Positions 26,717-34,957 of a stretch of DNA of 64,000 nt are shown here, in pieces. How positions within the stretch are numbered: position 1 is the first letter of the stretch; the number at the start of each line of letters is the position of its first letter. This DNA comes from DATAES01 sp963802415 (lineage in GTDB: Bacteria > Actinomycetota > Acidimicrobiia > Acidimicrobiales > JACDCH01): the NCBI GenBank assembly GCA_963802415.1, contig CAWDIH010000001.1:2046001-2110000 (forward strand), in the 5' to 3' direction. A program made the position numbers and the translations under genes. The notes below the pieces were generated by a model. It ran no database searches, had not been told where the DNA came from, and saw only the letters and a list, made by a program, of their open reading frames with translations.

Positions 26717-27640
26717 TCAAGCGGTTGGCGCGTGACGGCCGTTTTCGAGCCATGTTCGCAATGTCGGGTCGAGGTTTGCGGCGGCGTCTTCGTACAGTGC
26801 GAGATCGTCGTCGGTGAGCGTGTCACGCCAGCGCCCGTTGGTGCCCTTGTAGAAGAAGCTGGCTGCACCGCCTCGGAAGACCATCGACACCCGGTCGTCG
26901 TCGCCGCGTGCCTCGCGGCGCATGGAATCGATGCCGACGTCGGCGAGCAACGCCGGCCACGTGTCCTCGGTGATGGTGATGTCGAGGAACGCCGCGATGC
27001 GACGCATCTCCGCTTCTGTGTCGTCGAGCAGATCGGCGTAGTGCACGAACATGATGTTGGACGCTTCCCGCACGCTCCACCACGTCGCGAGGTGATGGTG
27101 GTGTGACCAGTACGGCCAGCCGTCAGGCTCCCACTCGAACCAACCCTCCGCTATCCAACGAGGCCACAACTCGCGTGGCGTCGCCGGGCAGCGAGGAAAC
27201 TCGGGGCCCGGCCGTGACGCGTCGTTGAGCAAGGAATAGGTCAGCTCGGTGTACGACGAGTAGTGATTCCACAGCGACATGAACACGTCGCGGCTGTCGC
27301 GGCCCACGACGAGATATTTCAACTCGGGGGAGTAGGGCAAGCCGTCGGCTGCAAGGTGGCTCTTCACGAACCGACGGTGTCGTTGTGACTCCAAGGACGC
27401 CAGCACCGGCTCGATCGGACCCCGGAACCTGGCATCGATCCAAGGGGATGTTCCACCCAAGTCCTCCACCGGTCCTGGCCCGAGCACCATGGCAGCGACG
27501 ATTCGTTGCATCCACGTGGTTCCCGCCTTGTACCCGGTGGTGATGACGATGTCGTCATCACGTTGGACAAAGCGGTCCCATCGTGTGCTGTCGAGGTGAT
27601 GGTTTCGATACTCCCGAGTCCGTTCCGGTCCGCCGCCCAC
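26717..27640 (-). CDS. Sulfotransferase (PAPS-dependent)
   Basis: A 307-residue cytosolic-type sulfotransferase. The 5'-phosphosulfate loop is TTGYKAGTTWMQRI (about residues 34-47, family TYPKSGTTW), the 3'-phosphate site is VVGRDSRDVFMSLWNHYS (about 110-127), and the C-terminal dimer/PAPS segment is FFYKGTNGRWRDTL (family RKGxxGDWKxxF). It moves sulfate from PAPS to a hydroxyl or amine of a small molecule or glycan; the acceptor is unknown. It starts at GTG 27640. Co-occurrence with an FGE 19 kb away hints that the organism handles sulfate esters, but the genes are not linked. Confidence 0.9.
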   Translation of the reverse strand: MGGGPERTREYRNHHLDSTRWDRFVQRDDDIVITTGYKAGTTWMQRIVAAMVLGPGPVEDLGGTSPWIDARFRGPIEPVLASLESQRHRRFVKSHLAADGLPYSPELKYLVVGRDSRDVFMSLWNHYSSYTELTYSLLNDASRPGPEFPRCPATPRELWPRWIAEGWFEWEPDGWPYWSHHHHLATWWSVREASNIMFVHYADLLDDTEAEMRRIAAFLDITITEDTWPALLADVGIDSMRREARGDDDRVSMVFRGGAASFFYKGTNGRWRDTLTDDDLALYEDAAANLDPTLRTWLENGRHAPTA

Positions 27641-27700
27641 GACCGAAGTGTACGAACAACCCGGTGACTACGTCTCTCCGAACGCAACGGATCGCTGCCG

Positions 27701-28507
27701 TCAAGAGGTGTGGTCGCGACGCAGAAAGCTCGAGATCGCGTCGTTGATGATCTGAGGGTGGGTGATGGGGCCCATGTGTCCGACTCCGTCGAACTCGACG
27801 ACCTGCACGCGCGGCAGCGTGTCGGCGAGTACTCGTCCGACGCCGCGGGATGACGCAGGCGAGGCCGTGCCCATCATGTAGAGGACGGGCAGGTCCAGCG
27901 TTCGGAATGCCTCCAGAGGCGTGGGCTCGTGCACCAACGCGGTTGCCCAACCGCGAACATTCTCGACGGCTGCGGCGATCGCGGGCTTGCGGCTGTCGGG
28001 AGTGGCTGCCCACGCGCCCTCGCCCATCCAGAAGTCGATGAAGAACTCGGCCGCGCGGTCGGTGTCGCCGACGTCGAGGGCGGCCCCGGCGCGGGCCACG
28101 GTGCGCTTGATGCCGTCGGCATCGTTCGGCGGCGGCGACGCTGCGTCGACGACGGCGAAGAGCGTGGGTTCGAAGAGCGCGAGAGCACGGATCCGGTCAG
28201 GCCGCGCCACGGCCGCGATCAACGCCACCGCTGCGCCGTGGGAGTGCCCGACGAGGGCGAAGGGGTCACCAGCGCGCGCGAAGACAGGCTCCAGGAGCGC
28301 GACCTCGTCGCTGAGCGAGACTTCGCGGTCCTTGGGCCACGCCGGGCTTCGGCCCGCTCCGTAGGAGTCAGCGGCGAGCACATGGAAGTCGGCGGCCAAC
28401 GACTCAACGAGGAGACGCCACTGGCCGGACGTGCTGGCGTTTGAGTGCAGGCAGACGACGCCAGGGCCGGTCCCCGCCTCGTAGAAGTACGGCTCAGCCT
28501 CCAGCAT
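27701..28507 (-). CDS. Alpha/beta-fold hydrolase
   Basis: A 268-residue hydrolase starting MLEAEPYFYEAGTGPGVVCL. The oxyanion strand ends VVCLHSNASTSGQW, the nucleophile elbow is LVGHSHGAAV (Ser about 97), the acid lies in the strand VLYMMGTASPASS and the catalytic His in FDGVGHMGPITHP. Acid residue identification is uncertain because the usual D after GxxD is replaced. Start ATG 28507 was chosen for its AAGGAGCTC ribosome-binding site; a much longer in-frame extension to 29107 only mirrors the gene on the other strand. Substrate unknown. Confidence 0.85.
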   Translation of the reverse strand: MLEAEPYFYEAGTGPGVVCLHSNASTSGQWRLLVESLAADFHVLAADSYGAGRSPAWPKDREVSLSDEVALLEPVFARAGDPFALVGHSHGAAVALIAAVARPDRIRALALFEPTLFAVVDAASPPPNDADGIKRTVARAGAALDVGDTDRAAEFFIDFWMGEGAWAATPDSRKPAIAAAVENVRGWATALVHEPTPLEAFRTLDLPVLYMMGTASPASSRGVGRVLADTLPRVQVVEFDGVGHMGPITHPQIINDAISSFLRRDHTS

Positions 28508-28610
28508 GTTCGAGCTCCTTGTGAACGTCGGGTGCAGTGTCTTGGCCATGTCGTCGTGGGTCTCGCGTGGCAACCGATGAGTCGGGCGGCCGCGTAGCGT
28601 CGACACGGTC

Positions 28611-29141
28611 ATGGAGACCAAGAACCTGGCCGACTTGTACGAGCTGGCGCCGCTCGAGTGGGACCGCATCCTCGCGCGTCTCGATGAGGGCATAACCCAG
28701 GCGCCCGACACCGGTGGCCCGAACCGACACACGTGCTGGCTGGCGACGATCGATCGCGACGGCCGTCCGCACGTCGCCGGCATCGGTGCCACGTGGGTCG
28801 ACGGTGCGTTCTTCTTCGAGACCGGGGAGGCGACGCGGAAAGCGAGGAACCTCGCACGTGATCCGCGCTGCACGCTCGCGGTGGCGACGCACGAGTTCGA
28901 TCTCGTGGTCCACGGCGAAGCGACGAAGGTGACCGACCCCGCCACAGTCGCCGCGATGGCCGAGCGATGGGCGGCGGAAGGATGGCCGGCACGAGTCGAC
29001 GAGTCCGGCGTCGCACTCACCGCCGACTTCAGCGCGCCGTCCGCCGGCCCGCCGCCGTGGTCGGTGTACCGCGTCACGGTCGGGCGCGCCACCGCCCTGT
29101 CGACCATCGAACCTGGCGGCGCGACTCGATGGACGTTCTGA
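28611..29141 (+). CDS. Pyridoxamine 5'-phosphate oxidase-like (PPOX split-barrel) protein
   Basis: A 176-residue split beta-barrel flavin/F420-binding protein. The region CWLATIDRDGRPHVAGIGAT followed by WVDGAFFFETGEATRKARNL is the usual PPOX core: strand, cofactor loop and the KxRNL segment, then DPRCTLAVATHEFDLVVHGE. Actinobacterial members of this class often use coenzyme F420 to reduce small molecules; others only bind FMN or haem. It is divergent from the hydrolase at 27701 and followed 42 bases later by an ABM-domain gene, perhaps in one transcript. Confidence 0.8.
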   Translation: METKNLADLYELAPLEWDRILARLDEGITQAPDTGGPNRHTCWLATIDRDGRPHVAGIGATWVDGAFFFETGEATRKARNLARDPRCTLAVATHEFDLVVHGEATKVTDPATVAAMAERWAAEGWPARVDESGVALTADFSAPSAGPPPWSVYRVTVGRATALSTIEPGGATRWTF

Positions 29142-29183
29142 CAGCACCGACCGTGAGCGTCCCCGGTCGGCGATCATTGGCGA

Positions 29184-29483
29184 ATGGTGCTTGAACATGC
29201 GGTCCTTCAGGTCGTGCCGGGTCAGGAGGCGGCGTTCGAGGAGGCGTTTGCCGTGGCGAAGGCCGTGATCGCCGGATCGAGAGGTTTCCGCACACTGCGA
29301 TTGTCCCGCTGTGTCGAGGACGCCAGCCGGTACCTGCTCCTGGTCGAGTGGAACGCGCTCGAGGATCACACCGAGGGCTTCCGGAAGTCTCCCGCGTACG
29401 ACGAGTGGCGCCGGCTGCTCCATCATTTCTACGACCCTTTTCCGACGGTCGATCACTACAGCGAGCCGATCGTCGTCGCGTGA
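29184..29483 (+). CDS. Antibiotic-biosynthesis-monooxygenase (ABM) domain protein
   Basis: A 99-residue ferredoxin-like-fold protein. MVLEHAVLQVVPGQEAAFEE, GSRGFRTLRLSRCVEDASRY and LLLVEWNALEDHTEGFRKSP are characteristic ABM-domain segments. Family members act as cofactor-independent monooxygenases, haem-degrading enzymes or orphan dimeric proteins; the catalytic residues vary, and no specific function can be assigned. Starts at ATG 29184. Confidence 0.8.
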   Translation: MVLEHAVLQVVPGQEAAFEEAFAVAKAVIAGSRGFRTLRLSRCVEDASRYLLLVEWNALEDHTEGFRKSPAYDEWRRLLHHFYDPFPTVDHYSEPIVVA

Positions 29484-29498
29484 TCGACGCGATCGCGG

Positions 29499-30413
29499 TC
29501 ATCGCGGAGCCTGCGCCGCGAGCGCCAGCGCGGTGGCGATGCGGGCGTCGGAGGGGGTCGGTGCCTCAGCCAGTTCCGAGGCGATCATGGCAGCGAAGGC
29601 GACGCACCAGTCGACCAACCGCCTGTCCGCCACGCCCATCGTCGAAGCGAGGACTTGTGCACGTTCGAGCACGGTTGCGACGTCGGTGGCCTCCCAGAAC
29701 AACAGATCCACCGCGTCGAACGCCGGATCCCCGAGACACGGGGCGGGGTCAATGGCGACGAGGCCACGCTGGGCTCCACCGTCGAGGATGTTCACCGGCG
29801 TGAGGTCGCCGTGCAACAGCACTGTCGGCGCGGCCTGTTCTGCGAGGTGGTGAGCCAGCCGGCGACCACGGTCGAACAAACTCGCCGAGGCGACCTGGAT
29901 CAGCTCCGGATGTTGTTCGCGATGCCTCGTGGACGTGTCAAAGAGGTACGCGACACGCTCTGCGACCGACTGATACGCAGGATCGGGATGTCCCTGCGCG
30001 TGAAGTGATCGCACGAGCTCGGCGACCCCGTCAGTCGGATAGCGCCGCGATTCGACGAGCATCGTTCCCGGGACGATCGCCTCCATGAGCAGCGCCCCGA
30101 TGTCGGTGTCGACTGCGTGCACGGCCGGTACATGGTTCGTCTTCCATCGTTCGAGCGCGGCCGCCTCGTCACCGAGTCGCTTTCGGTCGGGACACGCCTT
30201 GAGCACAGCCGGCCGTCCGTCGGCGAGCACACAACGAATGACTGCCGACATGGAGCCGCGCGGAATCAGCTCAATGAACTCGACGCCCCAACGCCCGGCA
30301 AGGGCGATCAGCGAAGACGGCAACTCGTCCAGCCACGATTCGACCTGGTAGCCGTAACGTGCAACGAGGCGCTTGCGTAGTGCGTCGTCGAGCGTGGGAA
30401 GCGGTCGGCGCAT
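29499..30413 (-). CDS. Aminoglycoside/hydroxyurea phosphotransferase family protein (APH(6)-like)
   Basis: A 304-residue kinase of the APH(6)/hydroxyurea phosphotransferase family. The ATP lobe holds AVLKACPDRKRLGDEAAALE (ATP Lys and conserved Glu), the catalytic loop is VLLHGDLTPVNIL (HGDxxxxN) and the metal site is AIDPAPCLGDPAFDAVDLL. Known members phosphorylate streptomycin or hydroxyurea; in environmental actinobacteria such genes may be self-protection or metabolic kinases, so resistance is not proven. It starts at ATG 30413, divergent from the gene at 30491. Confidence 0.85.
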   Translation of the reverse strand: MRRPLPTLDDALRKRLVARYGYQVESWLDELPSSLIALAGRWGVEFIELIPRGSMSAVIRCVLADGRPAVLKACPDRKRLGDEAAALERWKTNHVPAVHAVDTDIGALLMEAIVPGTMLVESRRYPTDGVAELVRSLHAQGHPDPAYQSVAERVAYLFDTSTRHREQHPELIQVASASLFDRGRRLAHHLAEQAAPTVLLHGDLTPVNILDGGAQRGLVAIDPAPCLGDPAFDAVDLLFWEATDVATVLERAQVLASTMGVADRRLVDWCVAFAAMIASELAEAPTPSDARIATALALAAQAPR

Positions 30414-30490
30414 GCTGGCACAGCATGCACGCGATGCAACACGAGAGCGTCGGCGGGTCAGCCGTCCCCACGGCGCGAAACTCAGGCGTG

Positions 30491-30982
30491 ATGGTGCGAC
30501 GGCTCTTCATCCTCGTCGGTGCATTGGCCCTCGGGTTGGCGGCATGGCTGCTCTTCGTCGTGGTCGCCATGCGCACGAAGTCGGCCTCGCTGCTCAGCGT
30601 CGTGCGCAGGTTCAACCGGGCGTTCATGAACAAGCTGCAGCGGCGATCTGCAGGGACTCCCGGCGCGTACGCGTCGTTGATCAAACATCGCGGCCGGACG
30701 TCGGGCCGTCCGTATGAAACGCCGGTGGTGCCGTTCGCCAGGGATGACGAGTTCTTGATCGTCTTGCCCTACGGGGCCGGCACGGACTGGGTCAAGAACG
30801 TGTTCGCCGCCGGCTCCGCGGTCCTCGTCACCGACGGAGACGTCTACACGGTGGACCAGCCGGTAGTGGTTCCACTCGTCACCGTGAATGACAGCTTTCC
30901 ACCCAGCGAGCAGCGCACGCATCGCTGGTTCGGCGCCGAGGAGTGCCTGCGGCTCCGGCGCGTCGAAGCCGATCGCTCGTGA
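30491..30982 (+). CDS. Membrane-anchored deazaflavin (F420)-dependent nitroreductase-like protein
   Basis: A 163-residue protein with an N-terminal membrane helix (LFILVGALALGLAAWLLFVV) followed by a DUF385/Ddn-like split barrel: FNRAFMNKLQRRSAGTPGAY, LIKHRGRTSGRPYETPVVPF and DEFLIVLPYGAGTDWVKNVF are family motifs. Ddn proteins bind F420 and reduce quinones or nitro compounds at the membrane. Start ATG 30491 is preferred because it begins directly with the helix. It overlaps the HAD gene by four bases (GTGA at 30979). Confidence 0.8.
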   Translation: MVRRLFILVGALALGLAAWLLFVVVAMRTKSASLLSVVRRFNRAFMNKLQRRSAGTPGAYASLIKHRGRTSGRPYETPVVPFARDDEFLIVLPYGAGTDWVKNVFAAGSAVLVTDGDVYTVDQPVVVPLVTVNDSFPPSEQRTHRWFGAEECLRLRRVEADRS

Positions 30983-31650
30983 TCGAGTCGGTCGTCTTCG
31001 ATCTCGACGGCGTCCTTCTCGACTCGGAGCAGTTGTGGGACCGGGCTCGTCGAGAGACCGTCGAACTCTACGACGGCCGCTGGCCGCCGAACGGTACGCG
31101 CGAGATGCAAGGCATGAGCTCGACCGAGTGGTCGGCGTACCTCCAGCAGCATGCGGGGATCCGAGCGTCGGAGGACGACATCGTCGAAGCAGTGCTGGAC
31201 CGGCTGCTCGCCTCGTACCGTGACCATTTACCGCTCCTCCCGGGCGCAGTGGACGCAGTTCGGCGAATGGCGAACCGGTGGCCAGTCGGTTTGGCGTCGT
31301 CCTCCAACCGTCCCGTGATCGACGCAGCGCTCGAGTCTGCAGGACTCGAGCAACTGTTCAAAGCGACGGTCTCGTCCGAAGAGGTGGCCAGGGGCAAACC
31401 CGCGCCCGACGTGTATCTCGAGGTGGCGCGCCGCGTCGGTGTCCCGGCGGCCGGCTGCGCCGCGGTGGAGGACTCGACGAACGGCATACGCGCCGCGAAA
31501 GCGGCGGGGATGTGCGTTGCCGCACTGCCCAACCCGGAATTCCTGCCGTCGGCCGACGTGTTGCAGACCGCAGATCTCGTCCTCGACGACCTCGACGACC
31601 TGACGGTTACCGCGCTGCTCCAGGCCGACCGTGCGAGGCGTTCGGCGTGA
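30979..31650 (+). CDS. HAD-superfamily phosphatase / beta-phosphoglucomutase-like
   Basis: A 223-residue haloacid-dehalogenase hydrolase. Motif I is FDLDGVLLDSE (nucleophile D about residue 8, acid two later), motif II Ser/Thr is in LASSSNRPV, motif III Lys is in EEVARGKPAPDVYLE and motif IV is AVEDSTNGIRAAKAAGM. The DSE after motif I and the four-helix cap place it with beta-phosphoglucomutase-like and sugar-phosphate phosphatases; the substrate is unknown. It begins at GTG 30979, overlapping the previous stop, so translation is coupled. Its 3' end overlaps the convergent DUF5996 gene by 44 bases. Confidence 0.9.
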   Translation: MIESVVFDLDGVLLDSEQLWDRARRETVELYDGRWPPNGTREMQGMSSTEWSAYLQQHAGIRASEDDIVEAVLDRLLASYRDHLPLLPGAVDAVRRMANRWPVGLASSSNRPVIDAALESAGLEQLFKATVSSEEVARGKPAPDVYLEVARRVGVPAAGCAAVEDSTNGIRAAKAAGMCVAALPNPEFLPSADVLQTADLVLDDLDDLTVTALLQADRARRSA

Positions 31651-32584
31651 CGGTTTCGAGCGCGTCCCTGTCCCAGTTGGCGAGTGTGGCGGCGGCTTCG
31701 TACGTGCTCTGGAGGAACGAGAGCAGCGTCGCGTCGGGGTCCTCGGCGGTGCGCACCGCGGTGTACGGCAGGAGGAACTCGCGGACATCTGCGTCGTAGG
31801 ACGCATCAGCCGGTTGCACCGTCCATGCCGCGAACCCGGGAGGCTCGGGATAGGCGTAGGCGTAGAACATGCCCTCGCCGCCGCCCCCGGGCCAGTACCC
31901 GGCACTCGACACCTCATGGCTGTACGCGAGGACCTGCACCCAGTCGGGACAGTTGGGCACGCCACCCGGGTGTGTGGGTGCGACCCGGCCCGAGAACCGG
32001 GTCGTGCACAGGTCGGCGCCGCCCCAGAACAGATGCACCGGGCTCGCCTTGCCGATGAATCGTGACCGGAACTCGGTGAGCAGCCGGTCGACCTGCACGA
32101 GCGCGAGCCAGAACCGACGGACCGCGTCGCCGTCGTAGGAGTGATGCCGTTCGTCTCGGTCGAACGGGATCGCGTCGACCACTTCGGACGGCCGCGTGTA
32201 CAGCGCGACCTCGATGCCGAGCCCGTCGAGCGCCGCCATGGTCGCCCGGTAGAACGTCGCGACCGACTGCGGTTCGAGGGCCACTTGGCGGCGGTCGCCG
32301 TCCGTGGTGCGCAGCTCGAGGATGTGATCGACGAAGTCGAACTCGATCTCGAGACCGCGTCCTTGCGCGTGCATCAACGAGGTCGTGAGGCCACGCGTGG
32401 AAACGTAGAGGGGAACGTTCCACCAGTGATTGATCAACGGGGTCAGCTCGAGGCGGATCTTGCCGACAACTTGGATCCACATGTGCAACGTCTCACGTGT
32501 GTCCTCCCAGTCCGACAATGTGAGCACGGGCCACACGACGCGCTGCTCTGTGTGTTCGGACGCGCTGTGACCCGATGTCGTCAT
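31607..32584 (-). CDS. DUF5996 family protein
   Basis: A 325-residue conserved protein of unknown function. The segments VWPVLTLSDWEDTRETLHMW, VGKIRLELTPLINHWWNVPL and SRFIGKASPVHLFWGGADL match what I recall of DUF5996, common in actinobacteria and proteobacteria. It has a run of conserved His, Trp and Asp residues but no recognisable catalytic motif, signal peptide or membrane helix. It overlaps the upstream double beta-helix gene by four bases (32581-32584), so the two form an operon. Confidence 0.8.
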   Translation of the reverse strand: MTTSGHSASEHTEQRVVWPVLTLSDWEDTRETLHMWIQVVGKIRLELTPLINHWWNVPLYVSTRGLTTSLMHAQGRGLEIEFDFVDHILELRTTDGDRRQVALEPQSVATFYRATMAALDGLGIEVALYTRPSEVVDAIPFDRDERHHSYDGDAVRRFWLALVQVDRLLTEFRSRFIGKASPVHLFWGGADLCTTRFSGRVAPTHPGGVPNCPDWVQVLAYSHEVSSAGYWPGGGGEGMFYAYAYPEPPGFAAWTVQPADASYDADVREFLLPYTAVRTAEDPDATLLSFLQSTYEAAATLANWDRDALETVTPNASHGRPGAAR

Positions 32585-33624
32585 CGTGGGCTCGAGAGCG
32601 AAGGCAAGTCATCGGGATCGAACGCCCATTGCGGCCGTGCGGGTGTCTCGATGCGACGGACTTCTGTGGCGGGGAAGCCATCGATCTCGACGCGGTCTCC
32701 GAAGCGCGATCGTTGCTTGACGACGGCGCCGGCCCGGACGATGCAGCCGGATCCGACGACGCTGCCGTCGCACACGATGGCACCGGGCTCGACAACGGAG
32801 CTGGCGCCGATGTGGCAGCCATGGATCATCGCGCCCGGCCCGACGACCGCGCCGTCGTCGATGATCAATTCGTTGTCGGGCAGGAGGTGCAGCACGGTGT
32901 TCTCCAGGATCTGCACGTCCGCGCCGACACGCACCGGTCCGTGTGAGTCGCCGATGATCTTGACTCCTGCGCCGATGATGGCGCGTTCGCCGATGACGAC
33001 GTCGCCGGTGACCTCGGCTGTCGGGAACAGCACCGCCGATGTGGCGATCGTCGGCAGGACGCCCCGGTAGCTGTACAGCTGGCCCATGGCCAGACCCTCC
33101 AGTGTCGATTCGATCTCGATGGACGTGGCCGGCGGGATCGACAAGTCGCCGTCACGCAGACCACGCAGCCTGTCGAGGTCGCTGTCCGACACCGCGCGGA
33201 TGATCCGTGCCGGGCGCCCCACCGCGACGACGTCGCTCGGCAGTGTCATGCCCGTGGGTACGAGCGTTCCTTCGCCGAGGAACACCCGGTCGCCGAGGCG
33301 TGCGCCGGGCATGAGGATCGACGCGTTGCCGATCTCGCACAGATCGCCGACTGTCGCACCGACGACGACGCAGCGATGTCCGAACGTGGTACGCCGGCCG
33401 ACAACAGTCAGCATGGCGGGGGTCCCGATCATCACGGAGTTCTCGATCACCGCGGAACCAGTCCCCACCCGGACCCCCGACCCTTGCGATCGGATGACCG
33501 CGCCCTCCGACAGCAACATCCCCTCGCCGAGCTGCGTAGTTCCGATCACGATCGCCGAGGACGCGAAGTGCGGGACATGCGGATCGACATCGACCGTGGT
33601 CGCGAGCGAAGCGCCTTTGCTCAT
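32581..33624 (-). CDS. Double left-handed beta-helix (hexapeptide-repeat) protein
   Basis: A 347-residue protein built of two left-handed beta-helix domains rich in hexapeptide repeats. The first (about 30-150) includes VFLGEGTLVPTGMTLPSDVV and ends with a PARIIR-type linker; the second (about 195-330) resembles gamma-carbonic-anhydrase-like proteins: GPVRVGADVQILENTVLHLL and PGAMIHGCHIG. Of the three zinc His of that family, those in NTVLH and AMIH are present but the first His of GHxxxxH is Pro here (GPGAMIH), so carbonic anhydrase activity is unlikely. An acyl- or nucleotidyl-transferase helper, or a scaffold, is more plausible. Start ATG 33624; the extension to 33657 is unsupported. First gene of an operon with DUF5996. 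Confidence 0.75.
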   Translation of the reverse strand: MSKGASLATTVDVDPHVPHFASSAIVIGTTQLGEGMLLSEGAVIRSQGSGVRVGTGSAVIENSVMIGTPAMLTVVGRRTTFGHRCVVVGATVGDLCEIGNASILMPGARLGDRVFLGEGTLVPTGMTLPSDVVAVGRPARIIRAVSDSDLDRLRGLRDGDLSIPPATSIEIESTLEGLAMGQLYSYRGVLPTIATSAVLFPTAEVTGDVVIGERAIIGAGVKIIGDSHGPVRVGADVQILENTVLHLLPDNELIIDDGAVVGPGAMIHGCHIGASSVVEPGAIVCDGSVVGSGCIVRAGAVVKQRSRFGDRVEIDGFPATEVRRIETPARPQWAFDPDDLPSLSSPR

Positions 33625-33697
33625 GGGCGCGCGTGACGGTAGTGCGAGTCGTCGCAAACCGCTCGCGCTCGCGCATCCGGAACCCGCGGTGGTGTGA

Positions 33698-34597
33698 TCA
33701 GCCGCCGAAGACGGTCGGGAACACGCTCTCGTGGCCGAAGAGGAACAGCGAGCCGATCACGAGGCTTGCCGCTCCGATGAGGACCGACACCGTCGCGTAC
33801 AACGGCCAGCTACGGGAGGAACTGAGCACCCCTGCGGTGCCGGCCGCGGCCACGACCGTGTTGGACGTGAGCAGGCCGGCGATGAAGCAGACGAGCAGTG
33901 CGACACCGGCGGCGCGTCCGGCCACACCCGCCGCAGTCACGAACAGCACGAGCTGCGTCGGTGTCTCCGCGCCGATCCCGTGCAGCATCCCGATGCCGAA
34001 TGCCGTTCGACTGGTGTACGAACTGAACGGATCGTCGGGCATCGAGCCGAGATGGCGGTGCGTGTGTCCATGCGCAACCTTCACCGGCTGATGGTCATGG
34101 GCGTCGTCGTCGCCCGCCGGATGTGCATGACCGTGATCGCCGACGGTGTCGTGCGAATGGGGATGATCGTGCTCGATCACGACGGCGTCCGTCGCTCGCG
34201 GGCGCATCCTGTGCCGCAGCCGGGCGACGCCGGCGAACACCATCATCCAGCGGCTGCGCATCCGGAACGCGCGGCCGTGTCGCACGAGCCCGAAGAACAC
34301 ATACGCGCCGAGCATGACCAACGTCAGTCCGACGACTCGGCCCATCGCCTCGTCGACCGAGTCGGGCAGCTCGGCGGCAAACATGATGGCGACGACGCCG
34401 AGGGCGAACACGACGGCACTGTGTCCGAGCGCATACAACGTCGCAAGGCGCATCGACCGCCGGACCGACGACTGCGAGCTCGTGAGGTCCGTGAGCGCGG
34501 CCAGGTGATCCCAGTCGATGCCGTGGCGGAACCCGAACCCGTAGGTGGTGGCCGCGACGCCGATCCCGAGCCCGGTGGCGGCTGCGAACACCATCAT
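33698..34597 (-). CDS. NiCoT/NicO-type nickel-cobalt transporter with His-rich loop
   Basis: A 299-residue membrane protein with about seven helices. The first helix region carries RHGIDWDHLAALTDLT (about residues 24-39), the HxxxDH signature of NiCoT nickel/cobalt permeases. A cytoplasmic loop (about 155-190) is packed with His and Asp (EHDHPHSHDTVGDHGHAH and the following residues), a metal-storage or sensor stretch seen in related transporters. GIGMLHGIGAETPTQL lies in a later helix. It probably moves Ni2+ or Co2+; direction (uptake or efflux) is not certain. No nickel enzyme is adjacent. ATG start. Confidence 0.8.
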   Translation of the reverse strand: MMVFAAATGLGIGVAATTYGFGFRHGIDWDHLAALTDLTSSQSSVRRSMRLATLYALGHSAVVFALGVVAIMFAAELPDSVDEAMGRVVGLTLVMLGAYVFFGLVRHGRAFRMRSRWMMVFAGVARLRHRMRPRATDAVVIEHDHPHSHDTVGDHGHAHPAGDDDAHDHQPVKVAHGHTHRHLGSMPDDPFSSYTSRTAFGIGMLHGIGAETPTQLVLFVTAAGVAGRAAGVALLVCFIAGLLTSNTVVAAAGTAGVLSSSRSWPLYATVSVLIGAASLVIGSLFLFGHESVFPTVFGG

Positions 34598-34706
34598 CGT
34601 GCGGCAGCCTCCCCGTCGGTCACCGTGTTGTCAATCGCCCCCATGCCCGGTGTTCGCTGCCACGGACCCGCTTGGATGACGCTCTTGCTGTCCGTCCCGC
34701 CCTCGC

Positions 34707-34763
34707 GTCGCCACCCCGTCGCCACCCCGTCGCCACCCCGGTCGCCACACCGGTCGCCACCCC
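34707..34763 (+). repeat. Five-copy tandem repeat of 11-12 bases
   Basis: GTCGCCACCCC at 34707, 34718 and 34729, then the 12-base variants at 34740 and 34752. It directly abuts the palindromic element, whose first bases share the same GTCGC phase. A slippage-type array in non-coding DNA. Confidence 0.8.
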
Positions 34764-34944
34764 GTCGCGCACATTGTCGGCTCAGCCACCGATTTCGGTC
34801 GCTGAGCCGACACAGAGCGCACTGCGATCGCGTCTGTGTCTGCTGAGCCACCGATCCCGTCGCTGTCTCGACACAGACGCGACAACAACGAGGTCTGTGT
34901 CGACTGAGCCACCGGTTTCCGTGGCTCAGACGACAATGTGCGCG
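34760..34944. repeat. Palindromic intergenic element with terminal inverted repeats
   Basis: A non-coding element bounded by inverted repeats: 34766-34789 matches the complement of 34921-34944 at 22 of 24 positions, starting with 13 perfect bases (CGCGCACATTGTC). Inside are three hairpins: 34775-34812 (12-base-pair perfect outer stem plus an inner ACCGA/TCGGT stem), 34829-34881 (CGCGTCTGTGTC with its exact complement) and 34899-34934 (13 of 14 paired). A partial relative lies at 42376-42493. The form resembles a MITE or REP/BIME-type element; no transposase is nearby. Confidence 0.75.
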
Positions 34945-34957
34945 TGGAGGCGACGCA

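Noticed and set aside
28508..29107. N-terminal extension of the alpha/beta-hydrolase frame
   Set aside because: Lies opposite the PPOX gene, is Arg/Ser-rich and lacks the ribosome-binding site that supports ATG 28507.
29499..30413. Confirmed antibiotic-resistance gene
   Set aside because: Kinase motifs are clear but the substrate is not; environmental family members need not confer resistance.
33000..33400. Functional gamma-carbonic anhydrase
   Set aside because: The first metal His of GHxxxxH in the second beta-helix domain (about 32800-32960) is Pro, and the domain nearer the start shows no zinc-His pattern.
34707..34944. CRISPR array
   Set aside because: Repeats are contiguous 11-12-mers or hairpins, without unique spacers of regular length and without cas genes.
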